From positions 124,001 through 188,000 of the forward strand of contig NZ_JAEQNA010000007.1 of assembly GCF_016722895.1 (NCBI RefSeq): a stretch of 64,000 nt of DNA, written 5' to 3'. The stretch is from Ramlibacter aurantiacus. Its GTDB lineage: Bacteria; Pseudomonadota; Gammaproteobacteria; Burkholderiales; Burkholderiaceae_C. Made by a program: the position numbers and the translations under genes. Positions 1 to 8,499 of this stretch are shown here, piece by piece. How positions within the stretch are numbered: the first letter of the stretch is position 1; each line of letters starts with the position of its first letter. A model generated the notes under the pieces. The model ran no database searches. It saw only the letters and a program-made list of their open reading frames with translations, and had not been told where the DNA came from.

Positions 1-1232
1 CGCTGGGCCCGCGTCACCGGCGGCTCGGCTCCCAGGACGCGGCGCAGGCCATCGACGTGGCGGTGCTCGAGCTTGCCCGGGGCCTGCAGGCACGCCCGAA
101 TGGCACCCTCGGTCGCCACCGACCGGGTGAGGTACGGCTCGAGCACGAGCAAGCTGTCCAGCGGCATGGGCTGCTGGACATAGACGTCGGCCCAGCCAGG
201 CGCCAGTGCGCCGCCCTCACGGTGCGCTGCGACCAGTGCGTCGAGCAGGACGGGGCGGCCACCGGCGCCAACATGCTGCGCCGATGCAAGCAAGCGACCC
301 ATGGCCCGCGCCCGCTCGGCAAACGCGACCTGCCCCGCCTCATCCAGCAATCGGCGGCAGATCTCCACCGCAACTCGAGCCACCCGTGCATCGACCGTGA
401 GCCGCTTCAGGCAGGCACACAGGTGGCCCACCGCGGCGTCGGCGGCGACTGGCCGGGTCAGCCGGAAGACCCGCTGCAGGGTGGGCGCCGCAGCGGCCAT
501 GCGCGGGGCCAGCAGGTCCAGGCGGGCGGCATCCAGCGCCTGGCGAATCCCCGCTTCGTGGTGCAACGACTGGGTCAGCAGGTTCATCGCACCGGCCAGG
601 TTGGCGACGTGATCGGCGCAGAGATAAGGCAGCGCGTGAGGCAGCGCCTGAGTGAGCACGGACAGTCGCTGCGCGCCCGTCAACCCCAGCGAAGCGTGAC
701 CCAGCGCAACGACGAGCAGCTCACGCCTTTCGTTGGCACAACCGCTCCATCGCAACTGGGCGCCGATCACCTGGCTCAAGCTGGCGAGCAGATCAGGCAC
801 CGCCAAGGGGGTGCCCGCGTCGCGCTGCCTCTGGGCCAGCAGGTGGATGCGGCCGAAGACGTCGACGAGACCCGTTGACGAAAGCGAATGCCGGCTCGCT
901 GGTCCAGCGATGTCCTGCAACTGCTCGGCACCCGACCGGCCGCTCGGGTGTTCGACGAGTGGCGTCTCCCGCCGGCGCGCGCTGAGGAACTGGCCCGCCA
1001 GGTGAGCGCCCACGTGGAGCGCGACCGAAGCGATGATGGGCGCCGCCACGCCCATCGTGGTTCCGCAAAAGGCCATGACAGACCGGCCGTGCAGGGGAAG
1101 TCCGAGTTGGCTCGGTGGCTGGGGTTCTCGCACCGGCCTCACCGGAACCGCCACATGATCGGCGGCCGCGACCGCCGGCAAGGCGGCACGTGAAGCCGAG
1201 GGGGCCCCGCGCTGGGGGGCTGATGCGTGCAT
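1..1232 (-). CDS. Unrecognised helical protein, 3' end outside window
   Basis: This frame stays open for 410 codons from an ATG at 1232 to the left edge, and I read every codon. A clean AGGAG lies about 9 nt before the ATG. Residues 1-50 are rich in Ala/Pro/Ser/Arg. Residues 52-80 are hydrophobic and could be one membrane segment. From about 120 onward the protein is Ala/Leu-rich and looks all-helical, for example ANLAGAMNLLTQSL at 210-223 and VARVAVEICRRLLDEAG at 284-300. It lies 115 bp downstream of ychF on the same strand. I do not recognise the family. The disordered N-terminus followed by helical repeats loosely recalls secreted type III effectors such as the SKWP/XopAD group, but this is only an inference, and I saw no plant-inducible-promoter box in the 115-bp gap. 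Overlapping plus-strand frames are shadows. Confidence 0.75.
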   Translation of the reverse strand, partial: MHASAPQRGAPSASRAALPAVAAADHVAVPVRPVREPQPPSQLGLPLHGRSVMAFCGTTMGVAAPIIASVALHVGAHLAGQFLSARRRETPLVEHPSGRSGAEQLQDIAGPASRHSLSSTGLVDVFGRIHLLAQRQRDAGTPLAVPDLLASLSQVIGAQLRWSGCANERRELLVVALGHASLGLTGAQRLSVLTQALPHALPYLCADHVANLAGAMNLLTQSLHHEAGIRQALDAARLDLLAPRMAAAAPTLQRVFRLTRPVAADAAVGHLCACLKRLTVDARVARVAVEICRRLLDEAGQVAFAERARAMGRLLASAQHVGAGGRPVLLDALVAAHREGGALAPGWADVYVQQPMPLDSLLVLEPYLTRSVATEGAIRACLQAPGKLEHRHVDGLRRVLGAEPPVTRAQ

Positions 1233-1346
1233 GGGTGTCTCGCTCCTGCGCGGGCGGTTGCGCGCAAGGCCATGGGTCACCTTGGGCGGGCCAGCGGTTC
1301 CCCGACACCGGCAACACGGGGGAACGCGCCCTGGCGAGCTGGGCGG

Positions 1347-2441
1347 CTACACGTTGAACAGGAAGTTCAGCACGTCGCCGTCCTTGACGACGTACTCCTT
1401 GCCTTCGCTGCGCATCTTGCCGGCGTCCTTGGCCGCCTGCTCACCGCCCAGGCGCACGTAGTCGTCGAAGGCGATGGTCTGAGCACGGATGAAGCCGCGC
1501 TCGAAATCGCCGTGGATCACGCCGGCCGCCTGCGGCGCCGTGGCCCCGATGGGGATGGTCCAGGCGCGCACTTCCTTCTCGCCAGCCGTGAAGTAGGTCT
1601 GCAGGCCCAGCAGCCGGAAGGCAGCGCGGATCAGGCGGTTCAGGCCCGGCTCGGTCTGGCCGATCTCGGACAGGAACAGGGCCTTGTCCTCGTCGCTCAT
1701 GTCGGCCATGTCGGCTTCCATCTTGGCGCAGATGGCCACCACGGGGGCGTTCTGCGTGGCCGCGTACGCCTCCAGGCGCTCCAGCAGCGGGTTGTTGTCG
1801 AAGCCGTCCTCGGCCACGTTGGCCACGAACATGGCGCGCTTGGCGGTGATCAGGCACAGCGGCTTGAGCAGGGCTTGCTCCTCGGTGCTCAGCTCCATCG
1901 TGCGCACCGGACGTCCTTCGTTCAGCGCCGCCTGCACCCGCCCCAGCAGCGGCACCAGCTTGGCGGCTTCCTTGTCGTTGCCACTCTTGGCGGCCTTGGT
2001 GTAGCGCTGCAGGGCCTTGTCGACCGTGCCCAGGTCGGCCAGGCACAGCTCGGTCTGGATCACCTCGATGTCGGCCACGGGATCGACCTTGCCCGCCACG
2101 TGGATCACGTTCGGGTCTTCGAAGCATCGGACCACGTTGACGATGGCGTCGGTCTCGCGGATGTGCGCCAGGAACTGGTTGCCCAGGCCTTCACCCTTGC
2201 TCGCACCGGCCACCAGCCCCGCGATGTCGACGAACTCGACGATGGCCGGCACCACCCGCTCGGGCTTCACGATCCCGGCCAGCTGGGCCAGCCGCGGGTC
2301 CGGCACCTCCACCACGCCGGTGTTCGGGTCGATGGTGCAGAAGGGGTAGTTCTCGGCGGCGATGCCCGCCTTGGTCAACGCATTGAAGAGGGTGGACTTG
2401 CCGACATTGGGCAAGCCGACGATGCCGCATTGGAGGCTCAT
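1347..2441 (-). CDS. ychF: Redox-regulated GTPase/ATPase YchF (OLA1 family)
   Basis: The protein has 364 residues, the usual length for YchF. It is an Obg-related nucleotidase that prefers ATP and associates with ribosomes. The G1 loop GLPNVGKST is at 9-17, and the G3 region [14 protein letters not shown] is at 72-85. An NVAE sequence replaces the NKxD that would specify guanine, as expected for the ATP-preferring YchF group. A C-terminal TGS domain covers roughly 280-362 and ends in [10 protein letters not shown]. The start gives the canonical [20 protein letters not shown]. In many bacteria ychF sits beside pth, but here it stands alone with an unknown gene downstream. Confidence 0.97.
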   Translation of the reverse strand: MSLQCGIVGLPNVGKSTLFNALTKAGIAAENYPFCTIDPNTGVVEVPDPRLAQLAGIVKPERVVPAIVEFVDIAGLVAGASKGEGLGNQFLAHIRETDAIVNVVRCFEDPNVIHVAGKVDPVADIEVIQTELCLADLGTVDKALQRYTKAAKSGNDKEAAKLVPLLGRVQAALNEGRPVRTMELSTEEQALLKPLCLITAKRAMFVANVAEDGFDNNPLLERLEAYAATQNAPVVAICAKMEADMADMSDEDKALFLSEIGQTEPGLNRLIRAAFRLLGLQTYFTAGEKEVRAWTIPIGATAPQAAGVIHGDFERGFIRAQTIAFDDYVRLGGEQAAKDAGKMRSEGKEYVVKDGDVLNFLFNV

Positions 2442-2521
2442 GGGATGGCTCGGGGCTTGGAAGGCGCGGCCGGCGTGCGCGAGGTGGAAGCCGGGGGCGC
2501 CGGGGATGGAGGAAGCCGCCG

Positions 2522-2527
2522 ATTGTA
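2522..2527 (-). promoter_or_regulatory. Possible -10 box for ychF
   Basis: TACAAT on the minus strand lies about 80 nt upstream of the ychF start in otherwise very GC-rich DNA. No convincing -35 hexamer is visible 16-18 nt upstream, so this is a weak call from base composition. Confidence 0.3.
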
Positions 2528-2580
2528 TCGGCCGGCCCCGTGCCGATCAGGGCTGGGTAGTCCGCTGAATCGCTGGAATG

Positions 2581-2699
2581 GCACCCCCAGGTGAAGCGAG
2601 ACGGGATGCAATGCAAGGCGCAAACCGCAGCGATACCGCCCTGGTATCGCGAGGATTTGCAAGGCCGCAGTGCGCCCGTATCGCGCAGCATGGGGGTGC
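2581..2699. repeat. Dispersed imperfect palindrome, family 1, copy A
   Basis: This fills most of the 308-bp gap between the divergent ychF and Smr genes. The outer arms GCACCCCCA (2581-2589) and TGGGGGTGC (2691-2699) are perfect complements. The core pairs GCGATACC with GGTATCGC, flanked by GCAAA and TTTGC. The frame of the core, a GCAG before the left stem and GCGAG after the right stem, is shared with copies at 3404 and 5759, while the stem sequence itself differs. Nothing else coding is visible in this gap. Confidence 0.7.
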
Positions 2700-2749
2700 T
2701 CTTTCGGCGATGCAGTGGGCTAGCATCGCGGGTTCCCAGGAGATGCCCC

Positions 2750-3400
2750 ATGAAAGCCAGGTCCCTGCAAGACCTGCAGGCCATGCAGCGCAAGCTCGCC
2801 GAGGACCGTGCACGGATCGCCACCGAACAGGAAGCCGAGCGCCAGGCCCGGCAGCGGGCGCAGGCCGAGAAGAACCTCTTCCAGCGCGCGGCGGGCCCGG
2901 TGCAGCCGCTGGCCCGGCCGCACGGCCGCGTGATGCTGGCGCCCGAGCCACCGCCGCCGGTCCCCACCCAGCAGCAGCTCGACGAGCAGCGGGTCCTGCG
3001 CGAGGCCATCAGCGACGAGTTCGATGTCTCCACCCTGCTGGAGGTGGACGACACGCTGAGCTTCCGCCGCCCCGGCGTGGGCCCGGATGTGACACGCAAG
3101 CTGCGGCGCGGCGACTGGAGCATCCAGCGCGAGATCGACCTGCATGGGCTGCGCCGCGAGGCCGCGCGCGAGGCGCTGTCGGGCTTCATCCGTGAAGCGC
3201 ACCGTCACGGCCTGCGCTGCGTGCGCGTGGTGCACGGCAAGGGCCTGGGTTCGCCGGGCAAGGCGCCGGTGCTCAAAGGCAAGGTGCACAGCTGGCTGGT
3301 GCAAAAGCAGGAGGTGATGGCTTTCGTGCAGGCCCGTCCTGCCGAAGGCGGAGCCGGCGCGCTCGTGGTGCTGCTCAGGCCGGCCAGCGCGGTGGGATGA
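2750..3400 (+). CDS. Smr-domain protein
   Basis: The 216-residue protein carries a C-terminal Smr (small MutS-related) domain at about 122-212, with the hallmark motifs DLHG (130-133) and HGKG (162-165). Smr domains act as DNA or RNA endonucleases; the substrate here is unknown. Residues 1-50 form a charged, Gln/Ala/Arg-rich helix that is probably a coiled coil. The frame opens upstream at 2591, but I chose the ATG at 2750 because AGGAG precedes it at correct spacing and because the upstream part lies inside palindrome copy A. The gene is convergent with the haemoglobin gene, with a palindrome between them. Confidence 0.92.
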   Translation: MKARSLQDLQAMQRKLAEDRARIATEQEAERQARQRAQAEKNLFQRAAGPVQPLARPHGRVMLAPEPPPPVPTQQQLDEQRVLREAISDEFDVSTLLEVDDTLSFRRPGVGPDVTRKLRRGDWSIQREIDLHGLRREAAREALSGFIREAHRHGLRCVRVVHGKGLGSPGKAPVLKGKVHSWLVQKQEVMAFVQARPAEGGAGALVVLLRPASAVG

Positions 3401-3403
3401 CTC

Positions 3404-3564
3404 AGAAGCTGTGAACGAATTCGGCGCGTCCGAGAAGGCCGCCACGACGGGGCCAATCAAAGCGCAAAGCGCAGCCATAGCTCGGGCTATGGCGAGCATT
3501 TGCAACGCCGAGTGGCCCCGTCGTGGGGGTCGGAGCGGGCGTGTCGGATTCGTTCACAGCTTCT
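3404..3564. repeat. Dispersed palindrome, family 1, copy B
   Basis: This 161-bp element sits exactly between convergent genes. The outer arms AGAAGCTGTGAACGAAT (3404-3420) and ATTCGTTCACAGCTTCT (3548-3564) are perfect 17-bp complements. Inner arms CCACGACGGGGCCA and TGGCCCCGTCGTGG form a further 14-bp perfect stem. The core is CCATAG-CTCGGG-CTATGG, framed by GCGCAG and CGAGCA. The last base overlaps the stop codon of the haemoglobin gene. It could act as a two-way terminator, but there is no T-run. Confidence 0.85.
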
Positions 3565-3971
3565 CAGCCTCCCTGCCGGTTGCGCATCCAGTCGGCCGTG
3601 TTCATGAACGAGTCGCGCAGGCGCTGCCGCAGCGCCGGATCGACGCCGGTCTCGGCCATGGCCTGGTCCATGCAAGCGACCCACTGGTCACGCTCCCTGA
3701 TGCCGATCGAAAACGGCATGTGCCGCATGCGCAAGCGCGGGTGGCCGAAGCGCTCGGTGTAATGGCTGGGGCCGCCCAGCCAGCCGCACAGGAACCAGAA
3801 CAGCTTCTGCCGGGCCGAACCGAGGTCGCTGCCGTGGCTGGCGCGCAGGTCGGCATAGCCGGGCTCGAGGTCCATGAGGTCGTAGAAGCGCTCGACCAGC
3901 GCCCGCACCTTGTCTTCGCCGCCGATCCACTCGAAAGGTGTGTCGAACGGCGGTTTCTCCTGGATTTGCAT
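3564..3971 (-). CDS. Group II truncated haemoglobin
   Basis: This 135-residue protein is a 2/2-fold globin expected to bind haem and handle O2 or NO in the cytoplasm. Visible key residues are Tyr30 (position B10, in ERFYDLM), proximal His84 (F8, in RMRHMPF) and Trp97 (G8, in RDQWVAC). The run [13 protein letters not shown] is typical of group II. The frame extends upstream to 4076, but the ATG at 3971 gives the normal length and leaves a 67-bp divergent promoter region shared with ruvC. The stop codon touches palindrome copy B. Confidence 0.93.
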   Translation of the reverse strand: MQIQEKPPFDTPFEWIGGEDKVRALVERFYDLMDLEPGYADLRASHGSDLGSARQKLFWFLCGWLGGPSHYTERFGHPRLRMRHMPFSIGIRERDQWVACMDQAMAETGVDPALRQRLRDSFMNTADWMRNRQGG

Positions 3972-4038
3972 GGCGGGATTGTCCCGCACGGGCTGCACAA
4001 TGCGGGCACCTCGGCAGTACCAAGACCATTCTTTCCGC

Positions 4039-4578
4039 ATGCGCATCCTCGGCATCGATCCCGGCCTGCAAACCACCGGATTCGGCGTGATCGACGCCGA
4101 CGGCGCGTCGCTCGGCTACGTCGCCAGCGGGACGATCCGCACGACCCACCTGCCGCGCGGCGACCTGCCGGCGCGGCTCAAGACCTTGTTCGAGGGCATC
4201 GCCGAGGTCCGCCGCCGCTATGAGCCCGAAGCCGCGGCGGTCGAGATCGTGTTCGTCAACACCAACCCCCAATCCACGCTGCTGCTGGGCCAGGCGCGCG
4301 GCGCCTGCGTGACGGCGCTGGTGACCGGTGAACTCGAGATCGCGGAATACACGGCGCTGCAAATGAAGCGGGCCGTGGCCGGGCACGGTCGGGCCGGCAA
4401 GCCCGAGGTGCAGGAGATGGTGCGGCGCCTGCTCAAGCTGCCGGGCCTGCCCGGCACCGACGCGGCCGATGCCCTGGGCCTGGCGATCACCCATGCCCAC
4501 GCCGGGCAGGCGCTGGCGCGGCTCGCCGGGAGCGAGCGTCGAACCACCGGCATGTACCGCGCCGGTCGAACGTTCTGA
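4039..4578 (+). CDS. ruvC: Holliday junction resolvase RuvC
   Basis: The 179-residue protein (E. coli RuvC has 173) cuts four-way junctions during recombination. The acidic catalytic set is present: Asp7 (GIDPG), Glu69 (VEIVFVN), Asp141 and Asp144 (GTDAADALG). The start at 4039 gives the canonical MRILGIDPG; an upstream extension to 3910 would overlap the divergent haemoglobin gene. ruvA and ruvB are not adjacent. The stop codon is only 3 nt from the stop codon of the convergent 58-residue gene. Confidence 0.97.
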   Translation: MRILGIDPGLQTTGFGVIDADGASLGYVASGTIRTTHLPRGDLPARLKTLFEGIAEVRRRYEPEAAAVEIVFVNTNPQSTLLLGQARGACVTALVTGELEIAEYTALQMKRAVAGHGRAGKPEVQEMVRRLLKLPGLPGTDAADALGLAITHAHAGQALARLAGSERRTTGMYRAGRTF

Positions 4579-4581
4579 AAA

Positions 4582-4758
4582 TCAGAAGAACCGTTGCACG
4601 GCCAGGACGGCAAAGAAGCCGAACGCGCCGACCAGGGTCCACCTGAGAATCTTCAGGCCCAGCTGCTTGTAGCGGATGCGGCCGGTCAGCGCGTACGCGC
4701 CGAACAGCAGGCCGGCCGATCCCAGCAGCAGCAACAGCAGGACACGGAATGCGACCAC
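4582..4758 (-). CDS. Small two-helix membrane protein downstream of lpxC
   Basis: This 58-codon frame starts with GTG at 4758, four bases after the lpxC stop, and ends 3 nt from the ruvC stop. The product begins VVAFRVLLLLLLGSAGLLFG and ends in TLVGAFGFFAVLAVQRFF. It has two hydrophobic stretches (about 3-24 and 41-56) joined by a basic loop (RIRYKQLGLK). The lack of its own strong ribosome site and the 4-bp gap suggest translation coupled to lpxC. The function is unknown. The tight packing between two real genes and the clear membrane pattern support it as a gene. Confidence 0.75.
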   Translation of the reverse strand: MVAFRVLLLLLLGSAGLLFGAYALTGRIRYKQLGLKILRWTLVGAFGFFAVLAVQRFF

Positions 4759-4762
4759 GCGG

Positions 4763-5686
4763 CTACCAGGCGCGGGCCGGTACGGCGAAGCCCGACGGCG
4801 CCTGGCGCTCGTCCTCGAAGCTCACCAACTCCCAGGCCTCGCGCCGCTCCAGCAGCTCGCGCAGCAGGCGGTTGTTCAGGGCATGGCCGGAGCGGAAGGC
4901 CGAGTACGCGGCGATGAGCGGCTTGCCCACCAGGTACAGGTCGCCGATGGCATCGAGGATCTTGTGCTTGACGAACTCGTCGTCGTAGCGAAGGCCGTCT
5001 GAATTGAGTACGCGCCAGTCGTCCATCACCACCGCGTTGTCCAGCCCGCCGCCCAAGGCCAGGCCGTTGGCGCGCATCATCTCCACGTCCTTGGTGAAGC
5101 CGAAGGTGCGCGCGCGGGCGATGTCGCGGGTGTACGAATCACGGCCGAGGTCGAACTCGTGCCGCTGGCCGGTGGAGTCGACCACCCGGTGCGAAAAATC
5201 GATCTCGAAGCTGAGCTTGTAGCCGTGGTACGGATCGAGCCTTGCCCACTTGACCTGCTCGCCCTCCCCTTCGCGCACCTCGACCGGCGCGATCACGCGA
5301 ATGAAGCGCCGCGGGGCCTTCTGCAATTCGATGCCTGCGCTTTGAAGCAGGAACACATAGGACGAGGCCGAACCGTCGAGGATGGGCACTTCCTCGGCAG
5401 TGATGTCGATGTAGAGGTTGTCGATGCCCAGCCCGGCGCAGGCCGACATCAGGTGTTCCACCGTATGCACCTTGGCCGAGCCGCTGGAGATGGTGGACGC
5501 CATGCGCGTGTCGGTCACCGCATGCGCCGACACCGGAATGTCCACCGGCAGCGGCAGGTCCACCCGCCGGAACACGATCCCCGTATCCGGCGCCGCCGGC
5601 CGCAGCGTCAGCTCGACCCGCTGCCCGCTGTGCAGCCCCACGCCGACGGCGCGGGTGAGGGTCTTGAGGGTGCGTTGCTGCAGCAT
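4763..5686 (-). CDS. lpxC: UDP-3-O-acyl-N-acetylglucosamine deacetylase LpxC
   Basis: This zinc deacetylase carries out the committed step of lipid A synthesis. It has 307 residues, the normal size. The first zinc histidine is His78 in HTVEHLMSA. The second cluster lies in [17 protein letters not shown], and the catalytic-region His lies in SGHALNN. It begins [21 protein letters not shown], typical of the family. It follows ftsZ on the same strand, as is usual at the end of the dcw cluster, but about 190 bp of palindromic DNA separates the two. A TAAAAT box at 5696-5701 on the minus strand lies only 9 nt before the ATG, which would give an almost leaderless transcript. Confidence 0.97.
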   Translation of the reverse strand: MLQQRTLKTLTRAVGVGLHSGQRVELTLRPAAPDTGIVFRRVDLPLPVDIPVSAHAVTDTRMASTISSGSAKVHTVEHLMSACAGLGIDNLYIDITAEEVPILDGSASSYVFLLQSAGIELQKAPRRFIRVIAPVEVREGEGEQVKWARLDPYHGYKLSFEIDFSHRVVDSTGQRHEFDLGRDSYTRDIARARTFGFTKDVEMMRANGLALGGGLDNAVVMDDWRVLNSDGLRYDDEFVKHKILDAIGDLYLVGKPLIAAYSAFRSGHALNNRLLRELLERREAWELVSFEDERQAPSGFAVPARAW

Positions 5687-5717
5687 AGGCGCGCGATTTT
5701 AGGGGCGGCACCACCAG

Positions 5718-5734
5718 GCCCGCCAAAGGCGGGC
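5718..5734 (-). terminator. Hairpin between ftsZ and lpxC
   Basis: GCCCGCC and GGCGGGC pair perfectly around an AAA loop, 144 nt past the ftsZ stop. No T-run follows on the minus strand, so it may only slow or trim transcripts rather than terminate them. Confidence 0.35.
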
Positions 5735-5758
5735 TTCATCGCCGCGATAGCCGGGCGG

Positions 5759-5884
5759 TGATTGATGGGATGGCAAGCGTAGCGAGCAGCCCGAGGTGAG
5801 GCCGAGGAGCGCAGCCGTACATCCGTACGGCGAGCACCGCAGGCCTCAGATCGGGCTGCGCAGTAGCTTGACACCCCTCAATCA
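5759..5884. repeat. Dispersed palindrome, family 1, copy C
   Basis: The left arm at 5759-5778 (TGATTGATGGGATGGCAAGC) pairs imperfectly with the right arm at 5866-5884 (GCTTGACACCCCTCAATCA). Inside, GCAGCCCGA pairs with TCGGGCTGC. The core GTAC-ATCC-GTAC is framed by GCGCAGCC and GGCGAGCA, as in copy B. The right arm includes the last two codons of ftsZ, Asp and the TGA stop. I recall similar elements in other Comamonadaceae; whether they are REP-like or terminators is not shown here. Confidence 0.8.
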
Positions 5885-7107
5885 GCTTGTTTGCGAAGGA
5901 AGGCGGGGATCTCGAAATCGTCCATGCCGCCGGAGGACAGCGCATCGACCTTGGCCGCTGCCGTGGTGCGGTTGGTCCGCCATACGCTGGGCACCGACAG
6001 TCCGCCGACCTGGCCCGTGCCCATGGTGGCCGCAGCCGGCATGGCCCGTCCGCCGCTCATCTCGCCCAGGGTGGGCACGCTGAAGCCGACGTCGTGGGTG
6101 CCGGTGCGCAGCACCTGCAGCGGCGGCGCCGTGCGGCGCTGCTGGCCATGGCGCGACAGGCCGGTGGCCACCACCGTGACGCGCACCTGGTCCTCCAGCT
6201 CGTCGTCGTAGGCGGTGCCGTAGATCACGTGCGCGTCCGGCGAGGCGTAGGCGCGGATGGTGTTCATCGCCAGCTTCGACTCCGACAGCTTCAGGCTGCC
6301 CTTGGCCGCGGTGATCAGCACCAGCACGCCCTTGGCGCCCGACAGGTCGATGCCTTCGAGCAGCGGGCAGGCCACGGCCTGTTCGGCGGCGATGCGCGCG
6401 CGGTCCGGGCCCGACGCCACGGCCGTGCCCATCATGGCCTTGCCGGGCTCGCCCATCACGGTGCGCACGTCCTCGAAGTCGACGTTCACATGGCCGGGCA
6501 CGTTGATGATCTCGGCGATGCCGCCCACGGCGTTCTTCAGCACGTCGTTGGCGTGCGCGAAGGCCTCGTCCTGGGTGATGTCGTCACCCAGCACTTCGAG
6601 CAGCTTCTCGTTGAGCACCACGATCAGCGAATCGACATTGGCCTCGAGTTCGGCCAGGCCCTGGTCGGCGTTGGTCATGCGACGGCCGCCTTCCCAGTCG
6701 AAGGGCTTGGTCACCACGCCCACGGTGAGGATGCCCATCTCCTTGGCCACTCGCGCAATTACCGGCGCCGCGCCGGTGCCGGTGCCGCCGCCCATGCCGG
6801 CGGTGATGAACAGCATGTGCGCGCCCTGGATGGACTGGCGGATCTGGTCGACCGCGGCCTCGGCCGCCTCGCGGCCCTTCTCGGGCTTGCTGCCCGCGCC
6901 CAGGCCGCTGTTGCCCAGCTGGATGGTCTTGTGGGCCGCCGTGCGGGCCAGGGCCTGCGCGTCGGTGTTGGCGTTGATGAACTCCACCCCCTGCACCTGG
7001 CGATCGATCATGTGCTCGACGGCGTTGCCGCCGCCGCCACCCACGCCGATCACCTTGATCTGGGTGCCCAGGTTGAATTCTTCGGTCTCGATCATCTCGA
7101 TGCTCAT
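5878..7107 (-). CDS. ftsZ: Cell division protein FtsZ
   Basis: This tubulin-like GTPase forms the division ring. The 409-residue product begins MSIEMIETEEFNLGTQIKVIGVGGGG and carries the tubulin signature GGGTGTGAAP. The C-terminal peptide DDFEIPAFLRKQAD is the docking site for FtsA, ZipA and SlmA. The frame opens at 7200, but the ATG at 7107 has GAGGAG 7 nt upstream and the family N-terminus. A 151-bp gap separates it from ftsA and may hold its own promoter. The last codons lie in the arm of palindrome copy C. Confidence 0.98.
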   Translation of the reverse strand: MSIEMIETEEFNLGTQIKVIGVGGGGGNAVEHMIDRQVQGVEFINANTDAQALARTAAHKTIQLGNSGLGAGSKPEKGREAAEAAVDQIRQSIQGAHMLFITAGMGGGTGTGAAPVIARVAKEMGILTVGVVTKPFDWEGGRRMTNADQGLAELEANVDSLIVVLNEKLLEVLGDDITQDEAFAHANDVLKNAVGGIAEIINVPGHVNVDFEDVRTVMGEPGKAMMGTAVASGPDRARIAAEQAVACPLLEGIDLSGAKGVLVLITAAKGSLKLSESKLAMNTIRAYASPDAHVIYGTAYDDELEDQVRVTVVATGLSRHGQQRRTAPPLQVLRTGTHDVGFSVPTLGEMSGGRAMPAAATMGTGQVGGLSVPSVWRTNRTTAAAKVDALSSGGMDDFEIPAFLRKQAD

Positions 7108-7258
7108 TTGTCGACTCCTCGAAAGGACTGCAGTTGCCAATTGAAAAATGCCGGGAAACGGGTGTGGGACGCGCGAGAGGGTGGACCGGCGGACCGCCAT
7201 CGCTCGATGGGTCTTGGCGGGCTTCCGCGCGCGAGCCAGGTCTTGCGGGGATCCATGG

Positions 7259-8488
7259 TCAGAAGTTCCCCACGATGAAATCCTTGAAGCGGCCGAAGGC
7301 GGTCTTCATGGAGCCGTTCTTCTGGGCGACCTTGTGGCCGCGCAGGCGTGCCAGGCGAGCCTCTTCGAGCTGCCCCATCACCGTCGACGCGCGCGGCTGG
7401 GCCACCATGTCGGACAGCGCGCCGATGTACTTGGGCACGCCGCGGCGCACCGGCTTGAGGAAGATGTCCTCGCCCAGTTCGACCATGCCGGGCATCACGG
7501 CGCTGCCGCCGGTGAGCACGATGCCGGAGGACAGCACCTCCTCGAAGCCCGACTCGCGGATCACCTGCTGCACCAGCGAGAAGATCTCCTCGATACGCGG
7601 CTCGATCACGCCCGCCAGGGCCTGGCGCGAGAGCATGCGCGGGCCACGGTCGCCCAGCCCGGGCACCTCGACCTGCTGCTCGGGGTCGGCCAGCAGCTGC
7701 TTGGCATAGCCGGCCTCGACCTTGATGTCCTCGGCGTCCTTGGTGGGCGTGCGCAGCGCCATCGCGATGTCGCTGGTGATCAGGTCGCCGGCGATGGGGA
7801 TCACGGCCGTGTGCCGGATCGCGCCGCCGGTGAAGATGGCCACGTCGGTGGTGCCGGCGCCGATGTCGACCACCGCCACGCCCAGCTCCTTCTCGTCCTC
7901 GGTCAGCACCGCGTAGCTGGAGGCCAGCGGATTGAGCATCAGCTGCTCCACCTCGAGGCCGCAGCGGCGCACGCACTTGACGATGTTCTCGGCCGCGCTC
8001 TGCGCGCCGGTGACGATGTGGACCTTGGCCTCGAGCCGGATGCCGCTCATGCCGATCGGCTCCTTGACGTCCTGCCCGTCGATCACGAACTCCTGCGGCT
8101 CGACCAGCAGCAGGCGCTGGTCGGTGGAGATGTTGATGGCGCGGGCGGTCTCGACCACGCGGGCCACGTCGGCCGGCGTGACCTCCTTGTCCTTCACCGC
8201 CACCATGCCGCTGGAGTTGATGCCGCGGATGTGGCTGCCGGTGATGCCGGTGTAGACCCGCGTGATCTTGCAGTCCGCCATCAGCTCGGCCTCTTTCAGC
8301 GCCTGCTGGATGCTCTGCACCGTGGCGTCGATGTTGACCACCACACCCCGCTTGAGGCCGCTGGAGGGCGCCACGCCCAGCCCCGCCAGCTTCAGCTCGC
8401 CCCCCGGCATGACCTCGGCGACCACCGCCATGACCTTGGCGGTGCCGATGTCGAGGCCAACTACCAGGTCCTTGTATTCCTTTGCCAT
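7259..8488 (-). CDS. ftsA: Cell division protein FtsA
   Basis: This actin-like ATPase (409 residues) tethers FtsZ filaments to the inner membrane. It begins with the phosphate-1 region LVVGLDIGTAKVMAVVAE. A second nucleotide motif reads VAVVDIGAGTTDVAIFTGG, and a third is IVLTGGSAVMPGM. The C-terminus TAFGRFKDFIVGNF is the amphipathic membrane-targeting helix. It sits 11 bp after ftsQ and before ftsZ, in the standard order. Confidence 0.98.
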   Translation of the reverse strand: MAKEYKDLVVGLDIGTAKVMAVVAEVMPGGELKLAGLGVAPSSGLKRGVVVNIDATVQSIQQALKEAELMADCKITRVYTGITGSHIRGINSSGMVAVKDKEVTPADVARVVETARAINISTDQRLLLVEPQEFVIDGQDVKEPIGMSGIRLEAKVHIVTGAQSAAENIVKCVRRCGLEVEQLMLNPLASSYAVLTEDEKELGVAVVDIGAGTTDVAIFTGGAIRHTAVIPIAGDLITSDIAMALRTPTKDAEDIKVEAGYAKQLLADPEQQVEVPGLGDRGPRMLSRQALAGVIEPRIEEIFSLVQQVIRESGFEEVLSSGIVLTGGSAVMPGMVELGEDIFLKPVRRGVPKYIGALSDMVAQPRASTVMGQLEEARLARLRGHKVAQKNGSMKTAFGRFKDFIVGNF

Positions 8489-8499
8489 CGTGTCCTCGT

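Noticed and set aside
57..878. 273-codon plus-strand frame
   Set aside because: It is the antisense of the minus-strand frame 1-1232, which has a clear ribosome site and more protein-like composition.
1227..2594. 455-codon plus-strand frame
   Set aside because: Antisense shadow of ychF; His/Gly/Leu-rich composition typical of reversed GC-rich genes.
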